DNA from: Bartonella queenslandensis
GTDB taxonomy: Bacteria > Pseudomonadota > Alphaproteobacteria > Rhizobiales > Rhizobiaceae
Direction: 5' to 3'
DNA length: 64,000 bases
Assembly (NCBI RefSeq): GCF_018155095.1
Contig: NZ_NAAI01000003.1
Span: 1-64,000, forward strand
Shown here: piece after piece, positions 39,101-49,881 of the stretch
Position numbering within the stretch: the first letter of the stretch is position 1
Layout: each line of letters opens with the position of its first letter
Translations under genes and position numbers: made by a program
The notes under the pieces: generated by a model
Seen by the model: only the letters and a program-made list of their open reading frames with translations
The model's database searches: none
What the model was told of the DNA's origin: nothing

Positions 39101-39155
39101 AGAGAAGATTGGCGAGGGCCATTTGAGTATTTCGGTTTGCTGTTCAATCTTCTCT
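39101..39155 (+). terminator. Possible terminator after the L,D-transpeptidase gene
   Basis: AGAGAAGATTG pairs with CAATCTTCTCT across a 33-base loop, 7 bases after the gene's stop. The tail is T/C-rich rather than a clean T-tract, so termination strength is uncertain. Confidence 0.45.
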
Positions 39156-39215
39156 TTCTCCAACAAGAGAATATAGACCTCTCTGTTTCAACAGATATGT
39201 ACAAATATCATTATT

Positions 39216-39278
39216 CTATTTGCCAGCTTTTCATGTTTTTCAACAGGCTTTGCCTTTGAGAAGATTTATAAGAGGCAT
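39216..39278 (-). pseudogene. Integrase N-terminal remnant
   Basis: Reading minus from ATG at 39278 gives MPLINLLKGKAC, two stops, then KAGK and TAG. The 56.5 kb remnant reads MPLMNALK and also ends KAGK-like (RAGK) at a TAG. The leader AAAGAAAGAAAAATGCCTC matches as well. Only about 20 codons survive. Confidence 0.5.
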
Positions 39279-39442
39279 TTTTCTTTCTTTTTTCAAGAGT
39301 TTTAGTCCGTATACCTCTCCAACTTGTGAGGTGTCAGCCAATGGTTTTGATTGTTTCATTATCAATAGATTTGAAATGAATCTGATGATATCTGGCGTTC
39401 CTATTTAGTTTATAAAAAATAATTTTATAAATCAATATGTTA
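39279..39442 (+). repeat. Dispersed integrase-leader repeat, copy 5
   Basis: CAATGGTTTTGATTG, GATTTGAAATGAATCTGATG and TTTATAAATCAATATGTTA align in order with the copy at 56.6 kb. It lies directly beside the integrase remnant ending at 39278, in the same arrangement as the other full units. Confidence 0.55.
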
Positions 39443-39498
39443 GATATAAAGATTCTATAGAGAAGAGCTGATTTTTTGTCAATGAGAGAAATAAGTGA

Positions 39499-40080
39499 TT
39501 AGGATAAGTTCTTGTTTTTTATCGTTTGTGAAACTTCATTCATAAAGAGAGATTTGTCATCTTTTATGAGGAGAGCAATATTTTTTGCAATTGCCTTTAA
39601 AAGAGGGGGTAACCATTCTTGATCAGATTTGGTAAAATTTCCTAGCACATGCTGATGAACAAGTTCTTTGCTTCCAGGGTGACCAATACCTATACGTATA
39701 CGACAATAGTCAGTGCCACAATGAGCATCGATAGACTTAATACCATTATGTCCGTTATTCCCTCCTCCGATTTTTATACGAATTTTTCCCGGTGACAGGT
39801 CTAACTCATCATAAATGATGATCAAATTCTTTAAATCTAATTTATAAAAACGCAAAGCTTCACCAATAGCTTGACCAGAGAGATTCATGAAAGTTTGCGG
39901 TTTTATAAGAAAAATTTTCTCATTATTGATGAAACCATTGGAGATTTCTGCTTGAAACTTCTTCGACCATGGAGAAAAAGAAAAGGACTGATAAATAGCA
40001 TCAACAGCCATAAAACCGATATTATGGCGGTTATTTTGATATTGTGAACCAGGATTGCCAAGACCAGCAATAAGCCACAT
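39499..40080 (-). CDS. pth: Peptidyl-tRNA hydrolase
   Basis: A 193-residue enzyme that releases peptides from stalled peptidyl-tRNA. The family signatures are [22 protein letters not shown] with catalytic His20, [13 protein letters not shown], and [23 protein letters not shown]. All key residues (Asn10, His20, Asn68-type and Asp93-type positions) appear present. It is downstream of rplY on the same strand, separated by 81 bases that contain a hairpin. Confidence 0.95.
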   Translation of the reverse strand: MWLIAGLGNPGSQYQNNRHNIGFMAVDAIYQSFSFSPWSKKFQAEISNGFINNEKIFLIKPQTFMNLSGQAIGEALRFYKLDLKNLIIIYDELDLSPGKIRIKIGGGNNGHNGIKSIDAHCGTDYCRIRIGIGHPGSKELVHQHVLGNFTKSDQEWLPPLLKAIAKNIALLIKDDKSLFMNEVSQTIKNKNLS

Positions 40081-40123
40081 GTGTACCTTCAGCCAAAGTG
40101 TGGGGAGGGTATTTCATAAATTA

Positions 40124-40144
40124 AGGCGGGAAAAATTCCCGCCT
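40124..40144 (-). terminator. GC-rich hairpin between rplY and pth
   Basis: AGGCGGGAA-TTT-TTCCCGCCT forms a 9-bp GC-rich stem with a three-base loop. The minus-strand tail TAATTT is only weakly T-rich. It may reduce read-through from rplY into pth rather than stop it. Confidence 0.6.
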
Positions 40145-40161
40145 GTTGAGTTTTATGAAGT

Positions 40162-40782
40162 TTACGCCTCGTTTTCATCTTTTTCTTGTTCAGAAGTTTC
40201 ATCATTGGTATCCAAGCTAGCAGGAGCTGCAATGGTTGCAATGGTAAAGTCTCGATCTTGGATGATGGGTGTCACATCTTTTGGCAGTTGCACAGCTGAA
40301 ATGTGAATAGAATCACCAATAGAGTAGCTGGAGAGATCAATTTCAATGGCTTCAGGAATAGCATTTGCTGGAGCCGTACATTCAATTTCGTGGCGAACAA
40401 TATTGAGGACACCACCCTTTTTAAGTCCAGGTGCTGTATCTTCATTGATGAAGTGAACAGGAATATTCACTTCTACAACAGATTTTGCTGAAATGCGTAA
40501 GAAATCGACATGCAAGGGAAAGTCGCGCACAGGATCTAATTGATAATCTTTTGGCAAGACCATAATTTTTTGCTTATCGAGAATAATCGTTGCAATGGTG
40601 GTACGAAAGCCACCAGCATGGATTTTGTAGAAAATTTCTTTATAGGGAACTGTTATTGCCAAAGGAGGTTGTTTTTCACCATAAATGACAGCAGGAATAA
40701 GACCGTTGCGGCGAAGTTCACGGGAGGACCCCTTACCAACCCGCTCGCGTTTTTCGGCCTTAAGAGTATAGCTTTTGCTCAT
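40162..40782 (-). CDS. rplY: 50S ribosomal protein L25 (Ctc form)
   Basis: A 206-residue two-domain L25/TL5/CTC protein that binds 5S rRNA. The N-terminal domain has [24 protein letters not shown] and the middle has [19 protein letters not shown]. The C-terminal beta domain ends in an acidic tail ([13 protein letters not shown]). This long form is standard in alphaproteobacteria. It is the first gene before pth. Confidence 0.94.
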   Translation of the reverse strand: MSKSYTLKAEKRERVGKGSSRELRRNGLIPAVIYGEKQPPLAITVPYKEIFYKIHAGGFRTTIATIILDKQKIMVLPKDYQLDPVRDFPLHVDFLRISAKSVVEVNIPVHFINEDTAPGLKKGGVLNIVRHEIECTAPANAIPEAIEIDLSSYSIGDSIHISAVQLPKDVTPIIQDRDFTIATIAAPASLDTNDETSEQEKDENEA

Positions 40783-41065
40783 AATTTAAGTCCTTGTTTA
40801 CATAATTTGGAGATCCTTCAAAAACGATAACAGTTTTTGCATGGACATGAAGATATGCGCTAATAAGCAGCGATTGCTCCATTCTACGTTGCCTCCAAGG
40901 GTGTCTACGTAGAAGCTTGTTCTATAATTCAAACTATTCATAGATGCAAGAGTTGTGGGAAAAATCGATGATTTCTACCGTTAAAAAGGAGGAAATGTTA
41001 CAAATTGCGGTGCGGATGGAGAATCAACCAATAGGCGCTATTTAAAATCAAACACTGGAGATGTT

Positions 41066-42565
41066 ATGAAGGTTGAAATTGCCTTGGGTGAGATGTCAGA
41101 GAGTCGTGCCTTGCATAAATCGATGCCGGCACTTCTTGATTTGGAAGAATTATTGGCGACACGTCTTCTTGTACAAGGTAATTCCGGCTCGGGGAAATCA
41201 CATCTTTTACGCCGTCTTTTAGAGCAAAGTGCTAAGTGGGTGCAGCACTGTGTGATTGACCCAGAAGGTGATTTTGTAACTTTGGCTGATAAATTTGGTC
41301 ATGTTATTGTAGAGGCTCAACGGAGCGAATTAGAGTTGACGCGTATTGCCCATCGCATTCGGCAACATCGAGTTTCAGTGGTATTTAATCTTGAAGGGTT
41401 GGATACCGAACAACAGATGCGTGCTGTGGGAGCTTTCCTTGGGGCATTGTTTGATGTGGAGCGTGATTATTGGTATCCTATGCTTATTGTTGTCGATGAA
41501 GCACAATTATTTGCGCCAACTGCGGCAGGAGAAGTTTCTGATGAAGCACGTAAATTTTCTCTGAGCGCTATGACCAATCTTATGTGTCGAGGACGTAAAC
41601 GTGGTCTTGCTGGAGTTATTGCGACACAACGTTTGGCTAAGCTTGCTAAAAATGTTGCTGCTGAAGCTTCAAACTTTTTAATAGGGCGGACTTTTTTAGA
41701 TATTGATATGGTGCGTGCAGCTGATCTTTTGGGAATGGAGCGTCGTCAAGCGGAAATGTTTAGAGATCTTGAGCGGGGACATTTTATTGCTTTAGGCCCT
41801 GCTTTATCACGACGCCCCTTACCAATTATCATTGGTTCTGTTGAAACTTTAGCACGCTCTTCTAGCCCTAAATTAATGCCACTTCCAACAGAGCGGGATG
41901 ATTTACAAGAACTCGTTTTTACGGCCTCACCAGAGGAAATTTTAACACCATTTAAACAAATACGAGAGCCCGTGAGAGAAAAATCGATGCACGAAATGTT
42001 AGAGGAAGTCGTGCATAAAAGAAAAGAGGCGTTGGAAGAACCCCTAAGTTTATTTCCTGAACTTTCTGATGTTGAGCTTGATCGTCAAGCAGAATATATT
42101 ATTCGGGAAATTCTTGAGGACCATGAGGCTTTTTATCGTTCAACAGCGGTTCTTTATCAAGATTTTTCGGTTCGTTGCCGTATCCATGGTATGTCACAGG
42201 TTCCTTTTAATCTTTCACAATTTCGGCGTAAATTGGCGATTGCTCAAGCTTTTGTCGATGAACAAACAGCTATTAGTGAGCACTGGAAACATATTTTGCA
42301 GATATCAGAAAGTTTGGAAGATGATGTTCAAGGAGTTTTCTTGAATGTGGCACAAGCCGCATTGAGCGGAAAGCCATGTCCATCCGATGCATTTTTAGCT
42401 CGTCTTTATGGGACTCATTCTCTAAGCCGTGCTCGTCGACTTTTAACTTACTTTGAAGAGCGCGGACTCATTATTATTCATACGCATTTTAGTGGTCAAC
42501 GCATTGTTGCATTTCCTGATCTTGGGGTCGAAACGGCACCAGGAGATCCCAAAGAACCCCTTTAA
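41066..42565 (+). CDS. HerA/DUF87-type ATP-binding protein
   Basis: A 499-residue P-loop ATPase. Walker A is [15 protein letters not shown] (about residues 36-50) and Walker B with a catalytic-type Glu is [13 protein letters not shown] (about residues 141-153). An [15 protein letters not shown] motif follows, as in HerA/FtsK-like motors. The C-terminal half (from about residue 290) is helical, with a possible winged-helix end ([21 protein letters not shown]). The role is unknown; DNA translocation is suggested only by the fold. The start follows TGGAGATGTT. The 3' end overlaps the convergent prs by 4 bases. Confidence 0.82.
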   Translation: MKVEIALGEMSESRALHKSMPALLDLEELLATRLLVQGNSGSGKSHLLRRLLEQSAKWVQHCVIDPEGDFVTLADKFGHVIVEAQRSELELTRIAHRIRQHRVSVVFNLEGLDTEQQMRAVGAFLGALFDVERDYWYPMLIVVDEAQLFAPTAAGEVSDEARKFSLSAMTNLMCRGRKRGLAGVIATQRLAKLAKNVAAEASNFLIGRTFLDIDMVRAADLLGMERRQAEMFRDLERGHFIALGPALSRRPLPIIIGSVETLARSSSPKLMPLPTERDDLQELVFTASPEEILTPFKQIREPVREKSMHEMLEEVVHKRKEALEEPLSLFPELSDVELDRQAEYIIREILEDHEAFYRSTAVLYQDFSVRCRIHGMSQVPFNLSQFRRKLAIAQAFVDEQTAISEHWKHILQISESLEDDVQGVFLNVAQAALSGKPCPSDAFLARLYGTHSLSRARRLLTYFEERGLIIIHTHFSGQRIVAFPDLGVETAPGDPKEPL

Positions 42566-43494
42566 CCAAATAAGCTTGAGACAGATTGTTCTGCTGCTGT
42601 TCTGGCGATTGCTTCTCCAATGAGATCAGCAATGGGTAAAACACGAATATTATGAGCTTTCTCAATAGCTTCTGTTGGCATAATTGAATCTGTAATAACC
42701 AATTCTTTCATTTCCGAATTGGTAATGCGTTCGATCGCATTTCCAGAAAGAACACCGTGTGTAATGTAAGCTGTGACACTATTGGCGCCGTGTTTCAGGA
42801 GAGCACTGGCGGCATTACATAAAGTTCCACCGGAATCAACAATATCATCCAGCAAAAGACAGTCTTTCCCAGAGACATCACCAATAATATTCATAACTTC
42901 TGATTCACCAGGACGTTCGCGACGTTTATCTACAATAGCCAGCAAACTGTTCAAGCGCTTAGCCAGCGAGCGAGCGCGAACCACACCGCCCACATCAGGT
43001 GAAACAACAATAACATTTTCAAGAGAATAATGCACTTTGACATCGCGAGAAATGACAGGAACAGCATAAAGATTATCTGTAGGGATATCAAAGAAACCTT
43101 GAATTTGTCCGGCATGAAGGTCCAACGTTAAAACGCGATGTGCACCTGCTTCAGTAATCAGGTTTGCAACAAGTTTTGCAGAAATAGGAGTCCGTGGCCC
43201 AGGTTTTCTATCTTGGCGGGCGTAGCCAAAATAAGGTATTACTGCTGTAATACGACGCGCAGAAGAACGACGGAGGGCATCAATCATGATGAGCAATTCC
43301 ATCAAATGATCATTTGCGGGATAAGATGTAGATTGCAAAACAAAAACATCTTGTCCCCGTACATTTTCATGTAATTCTACGAAAATTTCTTGATCAGCAA
43401 AGCGCTTTACAGTTGCCTTGCCTAAGGGTATGTTCAAGTAATTCGTGACATCTTGAGCTAGGCGTGGATTAGAATTTCCGCAGAAAAGTTTCAT
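42562..43494 (-). CDS. prs: Ribose-phosphate pyrophosphokinase
   Basis: A 310-residue PRPP synthase, which makes the common precursor of nucleotides, His and Trp from ribose-5-phosphate and ATP. The ATP-binding region has FADQEIFVE and [21 protein letters not shown]. The metal and flexible-loop motif is [14 protein letters not shown]. The PRPP-binding motifs are [19 protein letters not shown] and [13 protein letters not shown]. Length and motifs are typical of class I. It is transcribed alone. Confidence 0.97.
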   Translation of the reverse strand: MKLFCGNSNPRLAQDVTNYLNIPLGKATVKRFADQEIFVELHENVRGQDVFVLQSTSYPANDHLMELLIMIDALRRSSARRITAVIPYFGYARQDRKPGPRTPISAKLVANLITEAGAHRVLTLDLHAGQIQGFFDIPTDNLYAVPVISRDVKVHYSLENVIVVSPDVGGVVRARSLAKRLNSLLAIVDKRRERPGESEVMNIIGDVSGKDCLLLDDIVDSGGTLCNAASALLKHGANSVTAYITHGVLSGNAIERITNSEMKELVITDSIMPTEAIEKAHNIRVLPIADLIGEAIARTAAEQSVSSLFG

Positions 43495-44281
43495 AGTAGA
43501 ACCTCTGAATAATCATGGTAGGAATGCGACACGGTTTTTAATTTCTTTTTATGAAATTGCAAGAAAACAATTACAAAAGCCTTACAATTTTATCGATTAT
43601 TGTTAAAGAGCTATGCGGTGTGTTTTCTCTTTTTCCAAAATTTTTGTTCTTTTTGGAGTTAATTATTGAAATTGTTAAGACAAAACAAAGTATGCGGTCT
43701 ATTTGTACGGGGTGCTATGATAGAGAAAGACTTATTTATTTTATCTGTTGTGATCATTGATAAATAAGATCGCTTAAAGAGCTTTGTTACAAAATTCCAT
43801 CTAAATAGGTATGCTCTTTTTATTTTAAAAATGAGATTGTCTATAACATAATGAATTTTATTTCATAATTGAGAACTATTTTTTATATTTATGAGTTTTT
43901 ATATATTACTTTTTCTAATTATGATGCATGTCATGTCTTTTATTTTTGGGGTATTTCTAGATATTTTTTAAAATTGATATGTCATTGTTTGTAGATAGAG
44001 TGAAAGCAATAAAGATATTTTTAATGATAAAATTTAGCTTTTTCTTCAATTGCTTGATTTAGAAAACAGTTTTAATGATATTTTATATTTAAATCATTAC
44101 GTGTTAAAGGTTATTATAAGCAAACGTTGAAAAGAAGAGTTCGTTTTATTTCTCATAGGTACAGTTTTCGTGTTTTGTGAAGCCAATAAGAATTTTTATG
44201 AAAAAGACATATTAGAAAAAAGCTTACTTATTTTATTGACATTCTTTTGTTGGCGGTTTTGATCTTTTTGTGAAAAAATAT
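43495..44281. other. AT-rich spacer between pgeF and prs
   Basis: About 790 bases with no credible gene. A 69-codon plus frame at 43551-43760 lacks a ribosome site and known motifs. The right part must include the prs promoter on the minus strand near 43500-43560. Confidence 0.45.
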
Positions 44282-45064
44282 TTATTTCAACATAATAGCA
44301 GAAATTTGCCGACCAGAATCAGGTTCGTTGCGATGTATTGCACGTCGATAAGAAAAGAAATGCTGTTCATCTTGATAGGTACAAAGCTCTACACAAGAAG
44401 CATTAACACCGGCTTCTTTGAGTTGATTAATAATAAATGCCCATAGATTAAAATGAAAGTGATTGTCTTTTTCTGTTTTTAAAAAATATTTTTGAAACTT
44501 GCTCTGACACTCAATAAATTGGTTATAGAATTCACTTGTTACTTCGTAGTGGTGTGGGCCAATACAAGGTCCAAGGGCTGCTATTATTGATTGTCTTTTG
44601 GCTCCCTGTTCTTCCATAACAGCAATTGTTTTCTCGATAATTCCATTTAAGCTTCCGCGCCAGCCAGCATGCGTTGCGGCGATGACTCCAGCTTGTGGAT
44701 CAGCAAGCAGTATTGGGCCACAATCTGCTGTAAGAACTCCAATAACAAGACGGGGTGTGGTTGTAACAAGAGCATCAGCTTTAGGAGGAGTACCGATAAT
44801 TGCTTGATGGGCTAGGACAACGTTACAGGAGTGTATTTGATTGACCGTGACTAAATTTTTCACTTCAATAGAAAAATAATCAGCGATCAAAAGATAGTTT
44901 TGTGCACTATATTCAGTTTGATCATTTAATCTTTTTTCGACATTAAGGTTATGATAAATTTTTTTTGAAACACCAGCTTGACGTGTGAAAAATCCATGTT
45001 TTATCCCTTGGGTGTGTAAAGGAGAAAGATTTTTTGCGAGGATGGGATGAGGGATAGGATTCAT
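44282..45064 (-). CDS. pgeF: Peptidoglycan editing factor PgeF (YfiH/laccase-like)
   Basis: A 260-residue cytoplasmic protein of the DUF152 family. The metal and catalytic residues are in NQIHSCNV (His), LTADCGPILLAD (Cys), AATHAGWRGSLNG (His) and LGPCIGPHHYEV. PgeF removes wrongly incorporated L-Ser muropeptide precursors in E. coli, and related proteins show purine-nucleoside or oxidase activities. It lies downstream of lgt and the methyltransferase in one minus-strand group, so it is probably co-transcribed. Confidence 0.92.
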   Translation of the reverse strand: MNPIPHPILAKNLSPLHTQGIKHGFFTRQAGVSKKIYHNLNVEKRLNDQTEYSAQNYLLIADYFSIEVKNLVTVNQIHSCNVVLAHQAIIGTPPKADALVTTTPRLVIGVLTADCGPILLADPQAGVIAATHAGWRGSLNGIIEKTIAVMEEQGAKRQSIIAALGPCIGPHHYEVTSEFYNQFIECQSKFQKYFLKTEKDNHFHFNLWAFIINQLKEAGVNASCVELCTYQDEQHFFSYRRAIHRNEPDSGRQISAIMLK

Positions 45065-45163
45065 AAAAATTCCTTATGGTGATGATGTAAAGTGGGAGAG
45101 ATGTTTATACTTGTCAATGAATATTTCAGATAATGATGTGCTTATTGACAAAATTACCGATCA

Positions 45164-46243
45164 TCAAAATTGGGGAGGTATGGATATATTTTTATCACTG
45201 AAATGGAGAACTTTAAATAGTTTTCCCATTTGATTTGGTCCAGAGAGCCGTTCGATATCTTGGCGGATTTTGTCTTGCAAGGAAATGCTTTTACCCACAC
45301 CAAGTTGTTTTGCACGCTCCAGTAGTCCCATTTTAAAAAGAAATTCTCCTTGCTCGAAGATTTCAGCAAAACAGCCCTGTTCAAGAGCTATATTTTTTAA
45401 AAAAGAAAAATCAACATGGGATGTTAAATCATGTTCACCGGGAGCATCAAAGACATCACGAAATCTATGTTTTGAAAGTGCTTGCAAGGTATCACCAAAG
45501 GCAAGATCACGAGCTCCATAATCGATAAGCAAAGCAGAACCTGTTACTTGTACTAAATGGTGGCTGATTTGTTGCATAAATTGATGACGCAAGGGGGCAT
45601 GTTCAAAAATTGTTCCGTCAGGGACTTCAGAACAATAGGTTTGTAGACAAGAAGAAGGAAGTTTATGCGATGAGGCAATAAAGATGAAATCTCCATCTTG
45701 ATTGACTGTAATACAGCGTTCTTTCCATTCTCCATTAACTTTAATATATTGGTTTATGGGGAGTGTATCAAGGAATTCATTGCCAACGAGAAAGAGAGGT
45801 TTTGAAGGAATTTGATTAAAACTTTCAACGCTATGGATTTTTTTTTGATAAGAGAAAAGGCGCTTTTTTTGTTCTTTTGCGAGTTTTTTACTTATTTCAA
45901 TCAGAAAAATTTCAGCAGCATTAAATGCTGTTGTAGAAAGCTTTTGGATGGTTCGCAAAATGTCATCCATCAAAGTTCCACGTCCTGGACCTATCTCAGC
46001 GAGAATAAAAGGATGAGGACAGCCTTGAGCTTTCCAGCTCGCAAGAGTCCAAATACCAATCATTTCTCCAAATAATTGGCTTATTTCAGGCGCTGTAATG
46101 AAATCACCAGTGCGCCCAAAAGGTGTTTGTGTTTGATAATAGCCAAACTGAGGATCTGTGAGCGCCAATGTCATATATTCACTGACAGTAATGGGACCAT
46201 GAGATGCGATAATTTCTTTAATTTTTTCTTTGAGGGATGCCAT
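45164..46243 (-). CDS. NDUFAF7/MidA-like SAM-dependent methyltransferase
   Basis: A 359-residue class I methyltransferase of the DUF185 family. The N-terminal signature is [21 protein letters not shown], and the SAM-binding loop is [16 protein letters not shown] (near residue 85). [18 protein letters not shown] and VDFSFL follow in the C-terminal half. The mitochondrial member NDUFAF7 methylates an arginine of complex I subunit NDUFS2. The same role for bacterial relatives is inferred. The start overlaps lgt by 26 bases, so translation is coupled. Confidence 0.88.
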   Translation of the reverse strand: MASLKEKIKEIIASHGPITVSEYMTLALTDPQFGYYQTQTPFGRTGDFITAPEISQLFGEMIGIWTLASWKAQGCPHPFILAEIGPGRGTLMDDILRTIQKLSTTAFNAAEIFLIEISKKLAKEQKKRLFSYQKKIHSVESFNQIPSKPLFLVGNEFLDTLPINQYIKVNGEWKERCITVNQDGDFIFIASSHKLPSSCLQTYCSEVPDGTIFEHAPLRHQFMQQISHHLVQVTGSALLIDYGARDLAFGDTLQALSKHRFRDVFDAPGEHDLTSHVDFSFLKNIALEQGCFAEIFEQGEFLFKMGLLERAKQLGVGKSISLQDKIRQDIERLSGPNQMGKLFKVLHFSDKNISIPPQF

Positions 46244-47096
46244 TTTCGGTAGATTTGTCTTTAAATGCTTGAAGGAGGAGATAAAATCCTAAAAGAAGCA
46301 TGGGAAGCGATAAAGCCATGCCATAGGTAAAGCCTGTAGAATGGAAAAGAGTAGAAAACCATTCTGGATCTTCTTGAGGAGCACGGTAAATTTCTGAGAT
46401 ACTGCGTGCGATCGCATAACCTATAATAAATATTCCTGACACAGTTCCGCGGCGTTTGAATGCTTTGAAGGAAAAAATAACAATGAAAAGAATCATGAAG
46501 AGAATAAATCCTTCCATGAATGCTTCGTAAAGTTGGCTTGGATGGCGCGGTAAATAGTAAGGATCTAGGGGAAAACAAACAGCCCAAGGTTGTGTGGTAA
46601 TGTTACCCCATAATTCTTGATTGATGAAATTGCAGATTCGTACAATTCCGATACCGATAGGTGCACCGGATGCAATGATATCAAACATGGCTCGTATGTT
46701 GATGTTATTTTTACGAGCGAACAAAATCATTGCAATGATAATGCCAATGAGACCGCCATGAAAGGACATTCCTCCATCCCATACGGCAATGATAGAACTT
46801 GGATGACTAAAGTAATAAAGAGGATCCCATACAAGGACTTGTCCTAAACGCCCTCCGACAACAACACTGATCGCAGACCAGACCACAAAATCTCCGATTT
46901 TCTCTTTAGTCATAGGAGGGTGGTTTTTATGCCATAGAGATGGTTTTTTTAATAATTTTTGCGCATACCACCAAGCAAAAAGAATACCCACGACGTAACC
47001 AAGTCCATACCAATGAAGTGTTATGGGGCCTAGCTGGATAATGACAGGATCAAGAAAAGACGGAAAAGCAATAGCTGGACAGACAAGATTGTTCAT
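46218..47096 (-). CDS. lgt: Prolipoprotein diacylglyceryl transferase
   Basis: A 292-residue polytopic inner-membrane enzyme that adds diacylglycerol to lipobox cysteines, the first step for lipoproteins such as the L,D-transpeptidase at 38.4 kb. The motifs are [18 protein letters not shown] (essential His), [15 protein letters not shown] and the Lgt signature [25 protein letters not shown] follows near residue 195. Seven membrane segments are apparent. It is the first gene of the lgt-midA-pgeF group. Confidence 0.96.
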   Translation of the reverse strand: MNNLVCPAIAFPSFLDPVIIQLGPITLHWYGLGYVVGILFAWWYAQKLLKKPSLWHKNHPPMTKEKIGDFVVWSAISVVVGGRLGQVLVWDPLYYFSHPSSIIAVWDGGMSFHGGLIGIIIAMILFARKNNINIRAMFDIIASGAPIGIGIVRICNFINQELWGNITTQPWAVCFPLDPYYLPRHPSQLYEAFMEGFILFMILFIVIFSFKAFKRRGTVSGIFIIGYAIARSISEIYRAPQEDPEWFSTLFHSTGFTYGMALSLPMLLLGFYLLLQAFKDKSTENGIPQRKN

Positions 47097-47333
47097 GAAT
47101 TAAGCACTTTACATTATATGGGATGGATATGAAGTGACTCTCATGAACAGGAATGACAGATGAAGGCACAACGGTCAAGTCAGGAAGGAAACAAGTCAAA
47201 AAGGAGAATAGATTTCCACTAGTTTATTGTGGTAAAAAATTATAATGGTAAAAGGAACAAATTACAGTATCTAAATGTTATGAGAATACGCTATAATGCG
47301 TGCGTCAATAATTAAAATTTAAGGAAAAATGTT

Positions 47334-47606
47334 ATGCGTAATGGATCAAACCGTATTCTTGATGGATTAGCAAAATTAGCAACAGATGCCGCTGACGTTG
47401 CGCAAGGTATACGACGTGAAGCTGGAACAGCTTTTCGTGTGCAGGCTGAAAAGATAGCCAACAAACTTGATCTTGTTTCACGCGAAGAATTTGAGACTTT
47501 TAAGGAGATGGTGCTGAAAGTTCATGCTGATAATGCTGATTTGAAAAGGCGCCTTGATGATTTAGAAAAAGATAATTTAGAAAAAAAGCAGATAGAAAAA
47601 AAGTAA
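47334..47606 (+). CDS. UbiK/BMFP-family accessory factor
   Basis: A 90-residue protein of the BMFP family. It has an amphipathic N-terminal helix (ILDGLAKLATDAADVAQGIRRE) and a C-terminal coiled coil (VSREEFETFKEMVLKVHADN to the end). UbiK of enterobacteria is an accessory factor for aerobic ubiquinone synthesis, and Brucella BMFP is a membrane-fusion trimer. Either activity here is inferred from family. AAGGAAAAATGTT precedes the ATG as a ribosome site. It is divergent from lgt. Confidence 0.82.
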   Translation: MRNGSNRILDGLAKLATDAADVAQGIRREAGTAFRVQAEKIANKLDLVSREEFETFKEMVLKVHADNADLKRRLDDLEKDNLEKKQIEKK

Positions 47607-47976
47607 AATAATTTCTCTACAATAAAGAAACTTTTAAAAAATATCCCCAATTTTTCAGTATGATGCGTGAAACTAAAAAATGCTTAATCTTGAGTCTGTT
47701 AGAGCGGAATGTTTATTTATCTTTAATTTTTTTTGGGGGTAAAATACATTTTTTTGAATCAGGGGGGCTAGCGCTATGAAATTGTATCAATACACTGAAA
47801 AGACTTGATGATTCGTTTTATGATTATCAGGTTGCCCTATAAGAGCGCGATAGTGTTCTGGGGGGTGTAGTATCGATGTTTTTAATGTGTATTTGTTTGG
47901 TGTAAAGGTTCTGATTGTAACAAAATATTGTTACAATTTAAGCGGTTTATATTCTGTTGACAATGTTTTAAGATGA
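47607..47976. other. Spacer between the ubiK-like and ybjN-like genes
   Basis: About 370 bases without a gene. It contains G-runs within T-rich sequence (TTTTTTTTGGGGG, CAGGGGGGC, TGGGGGGTG) but no recognisable hairpin, repeat copy or RNA gene. Confidence 0.4.
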
Positions 47977-47988
47977 TTGAGGATTGTG

Positions 47989-48489
47989 ATGAGGCTTGCA
48001 TTTTGCACCACAGAAAGAAGAGAGCATCCTGTTGACTTTATCGAGCAGATTGCCTGTGAATATGATTGGTCGTTTGAGCGGAATGCACAAGATGAAATTA
48101 GTGTTTGTGTGGAAGGAAAACGGGCAAATTATCATCTTGCTTTTTCATGGATGGAAGAGCAGGAAGCACTTCATTTGGCTTGTTCATTTGATCTTTCTAT
48201 TGAAAATGCTCGAACAGCCGAAATACAACGTTTATTGCTAGCGATTAATGAAAAGTTGTTGTTGGGACATTTTGATTACTGGCAAGGGAATAATTCGGTT
48301 ATTTATCGGCAAGGTCTTCTTTTAGCTGGTGGAGTGCATCCATCTCATATACAGGTTGAAACATTGTTGGTACACGCACTTAAAGCCTGTGAAAGTCATT
48401 ATGTTGCCTTTCAGATGGTGGCTTTATCGGGAGAAAGCGCTTACAAGGCACTGCAATACACTTTGTTTGAAACTGTAGGAAATGCCTAA
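47989..48489 (+). CDS. YbjN domain-containing protein
   Basis: About 166 residues. The YbjN (type III chaperone-like) fold is suggested by LAFSWMEEQEALHLACSFD, the EIQRLLLAINEKLLLGHFDYW helix, and the C-terminal MVALSGESAYKAL. These proteins are common in Rhizobiales, and regulatory or stability roles are only suggested. TTG, GTG and ATG starts are all possible; the ATG at 47989 has GAGG about 6 bases upstream and is preferred. Confidence 0.82.
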   Translation: MRLAFCTTERREHPVDFIEQIACEYDWSFERNAQDEISVCVEGKRANYHLAFSWMEEQEALHLACSFDLSIENARTAEIQRLLLAINEKLLLGHFDYWQGNNSVIYRQGLLLAGGVHPSHIQVETLLVHALKACESHYVAFQMVALSGESAYKALQYTLFETVGNA

Positions 48490-48534
48490 AATATTAAGTC
48501 TGTTATTTTTACAGATGTTTTGCTGAAAGATTGT

Positions 48535-49828
48535 TCATAGGGGGATATCAAGAATAGCGCGTAATCCCCCGAGAGGGCTTTCATCTAATTGTATGTTGCC
48601 GCCATGGCTGCGTGCTACGTCTTGGGCAATAGAAAGACCAAGTCCTGTACCGCTTGCATCTTGATTTTGTGCTTTATCAATTCTGAAAAAAGGTTTAAAA
48701 ACTTCTGTACGCATATTTTTATGAATTCCAGGACCATCATCCTCGATAATCAATATAAAAGATTTTTGTTGAGAGTTGGCTGTTAGTATAATAGTTGTGC
48801 CGTAACAAAATGCATTGGATACAAGATTGCTAACCAAGCGGGCGAAAGCACGAGGGCGTATTTTTATCTCTTTAGCGCCTTCAATGGTATAAAAAAATCG
48901 ACGTTTGTGAAGATGAGCATCGGCGGAGAATTTTTGCATAAGAGAATTTAGATCAAAATTCTTGACACTTTCGCTTCCTTCACCACGGGCAAAAGCAGGA
49001 TAATCTTCTAACATATTTTGCATATCATTGACATCTTGCTCAAGCGGTTTAATATCAAAGTCAGTATTTGCTAGCGTTAGCTGAAGTTTAAAACGTGTAA
49101 GAATAGTTCTTAAATCATGGCTTACGCCTGAGAGCATCATAGTGCGTTGCTCTATTTGGCGTTCAATACGTTCGCGCATGCGTAAAAAAGCAATGCCTGT
49201 ACGACAGATTTCATCGGCTCCTTGTGGTTGAAATCCTTTTGGTAAGGGGCGACCTCGTCCAAAACTTTCAGCCGCTTTAGCGAGTTGTTGAATTGGTTTT
49301 ATTTGGCTGCGCAAGAAATAAATTGCTATCAGCAATAAAACAAGAGCCGTTCCTACCATCCAGCTTAAAAAAATAGCGGTATTGGAAGCATAGGCTTGGC
49401 TGCGTGGGGCAAAGACACGCAAGATATTGTGACCAAGATGATACGGATTTCAACAAGATCAGAATCCCCTACGGTATTAATCCAGAAGGGCGATTGATTT
49501 GGCGAGTGATTTCTTCACTTAGAAAATAATCAAGAATTGCAAAAAATGGCTTAGGTCCTGGGGGGAGAGGGAGGGGCAGGAGAGAGAATAGAAATGTTTA
49601 ATCCCATACGTTGTTGTGCAATACGTTTGATATCTTCATAGTTATCTTGTTGCGGATATGTTTCAATAATATCGATAATGGCTGAAATATCATGCACGAC
49701 AGTCTTTGAGAGACGCTCAGTTACCATTTGCAATGACGTTCCATAAAGACGTAGGCAATGACCGTTTGCAGAAGCACCATGGGAGCAATAATAATGATCA
49801 AAGAGCGAGCATAAAGCCGTTTAGGCAT
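48535..49828 (-). pseudogene. EnvZ-like sensor kinase, frameshifted
   Basis: From ATG at 49828 the frame reads MPKRLYARSLIIIIAP and then stops after MERHCKW. The expected continuation (MVTERLSKTVVHDI) is in another frame near 49733, consistent with a lost base in a TGG. More frame changes follow a C-rich tract near 49560, near 49485 and near 49430. The 295-codon remainder keeps the second membrane segment, a HAMP, the H-box (SGVSHDLRTILTRFKL), an N-box (NLVSNAFCYG) and GTGLGLSIA. A truncated kinase could be made from this, but without membrane sensing. Four or more lesions indicate real decay. Confidence 0.85.
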
Positions 49829-49881
49829 CTTTTTTGTTAACTACCTAAAGAAAAATCTTAAAGGTTTGATCATTCTTGTGC

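Noticed and set aside
43551-43760. 69-codon plus frame near the prs promoter
   Set aside because: No ribosome site or motif, and it lies over the expected prs promoter.
44238-44281. TTGACA-like promoter on the plus strand
   Set aside because: It points into the 3' end of pgeF, which is on the minus strand, and has no gene to serve.
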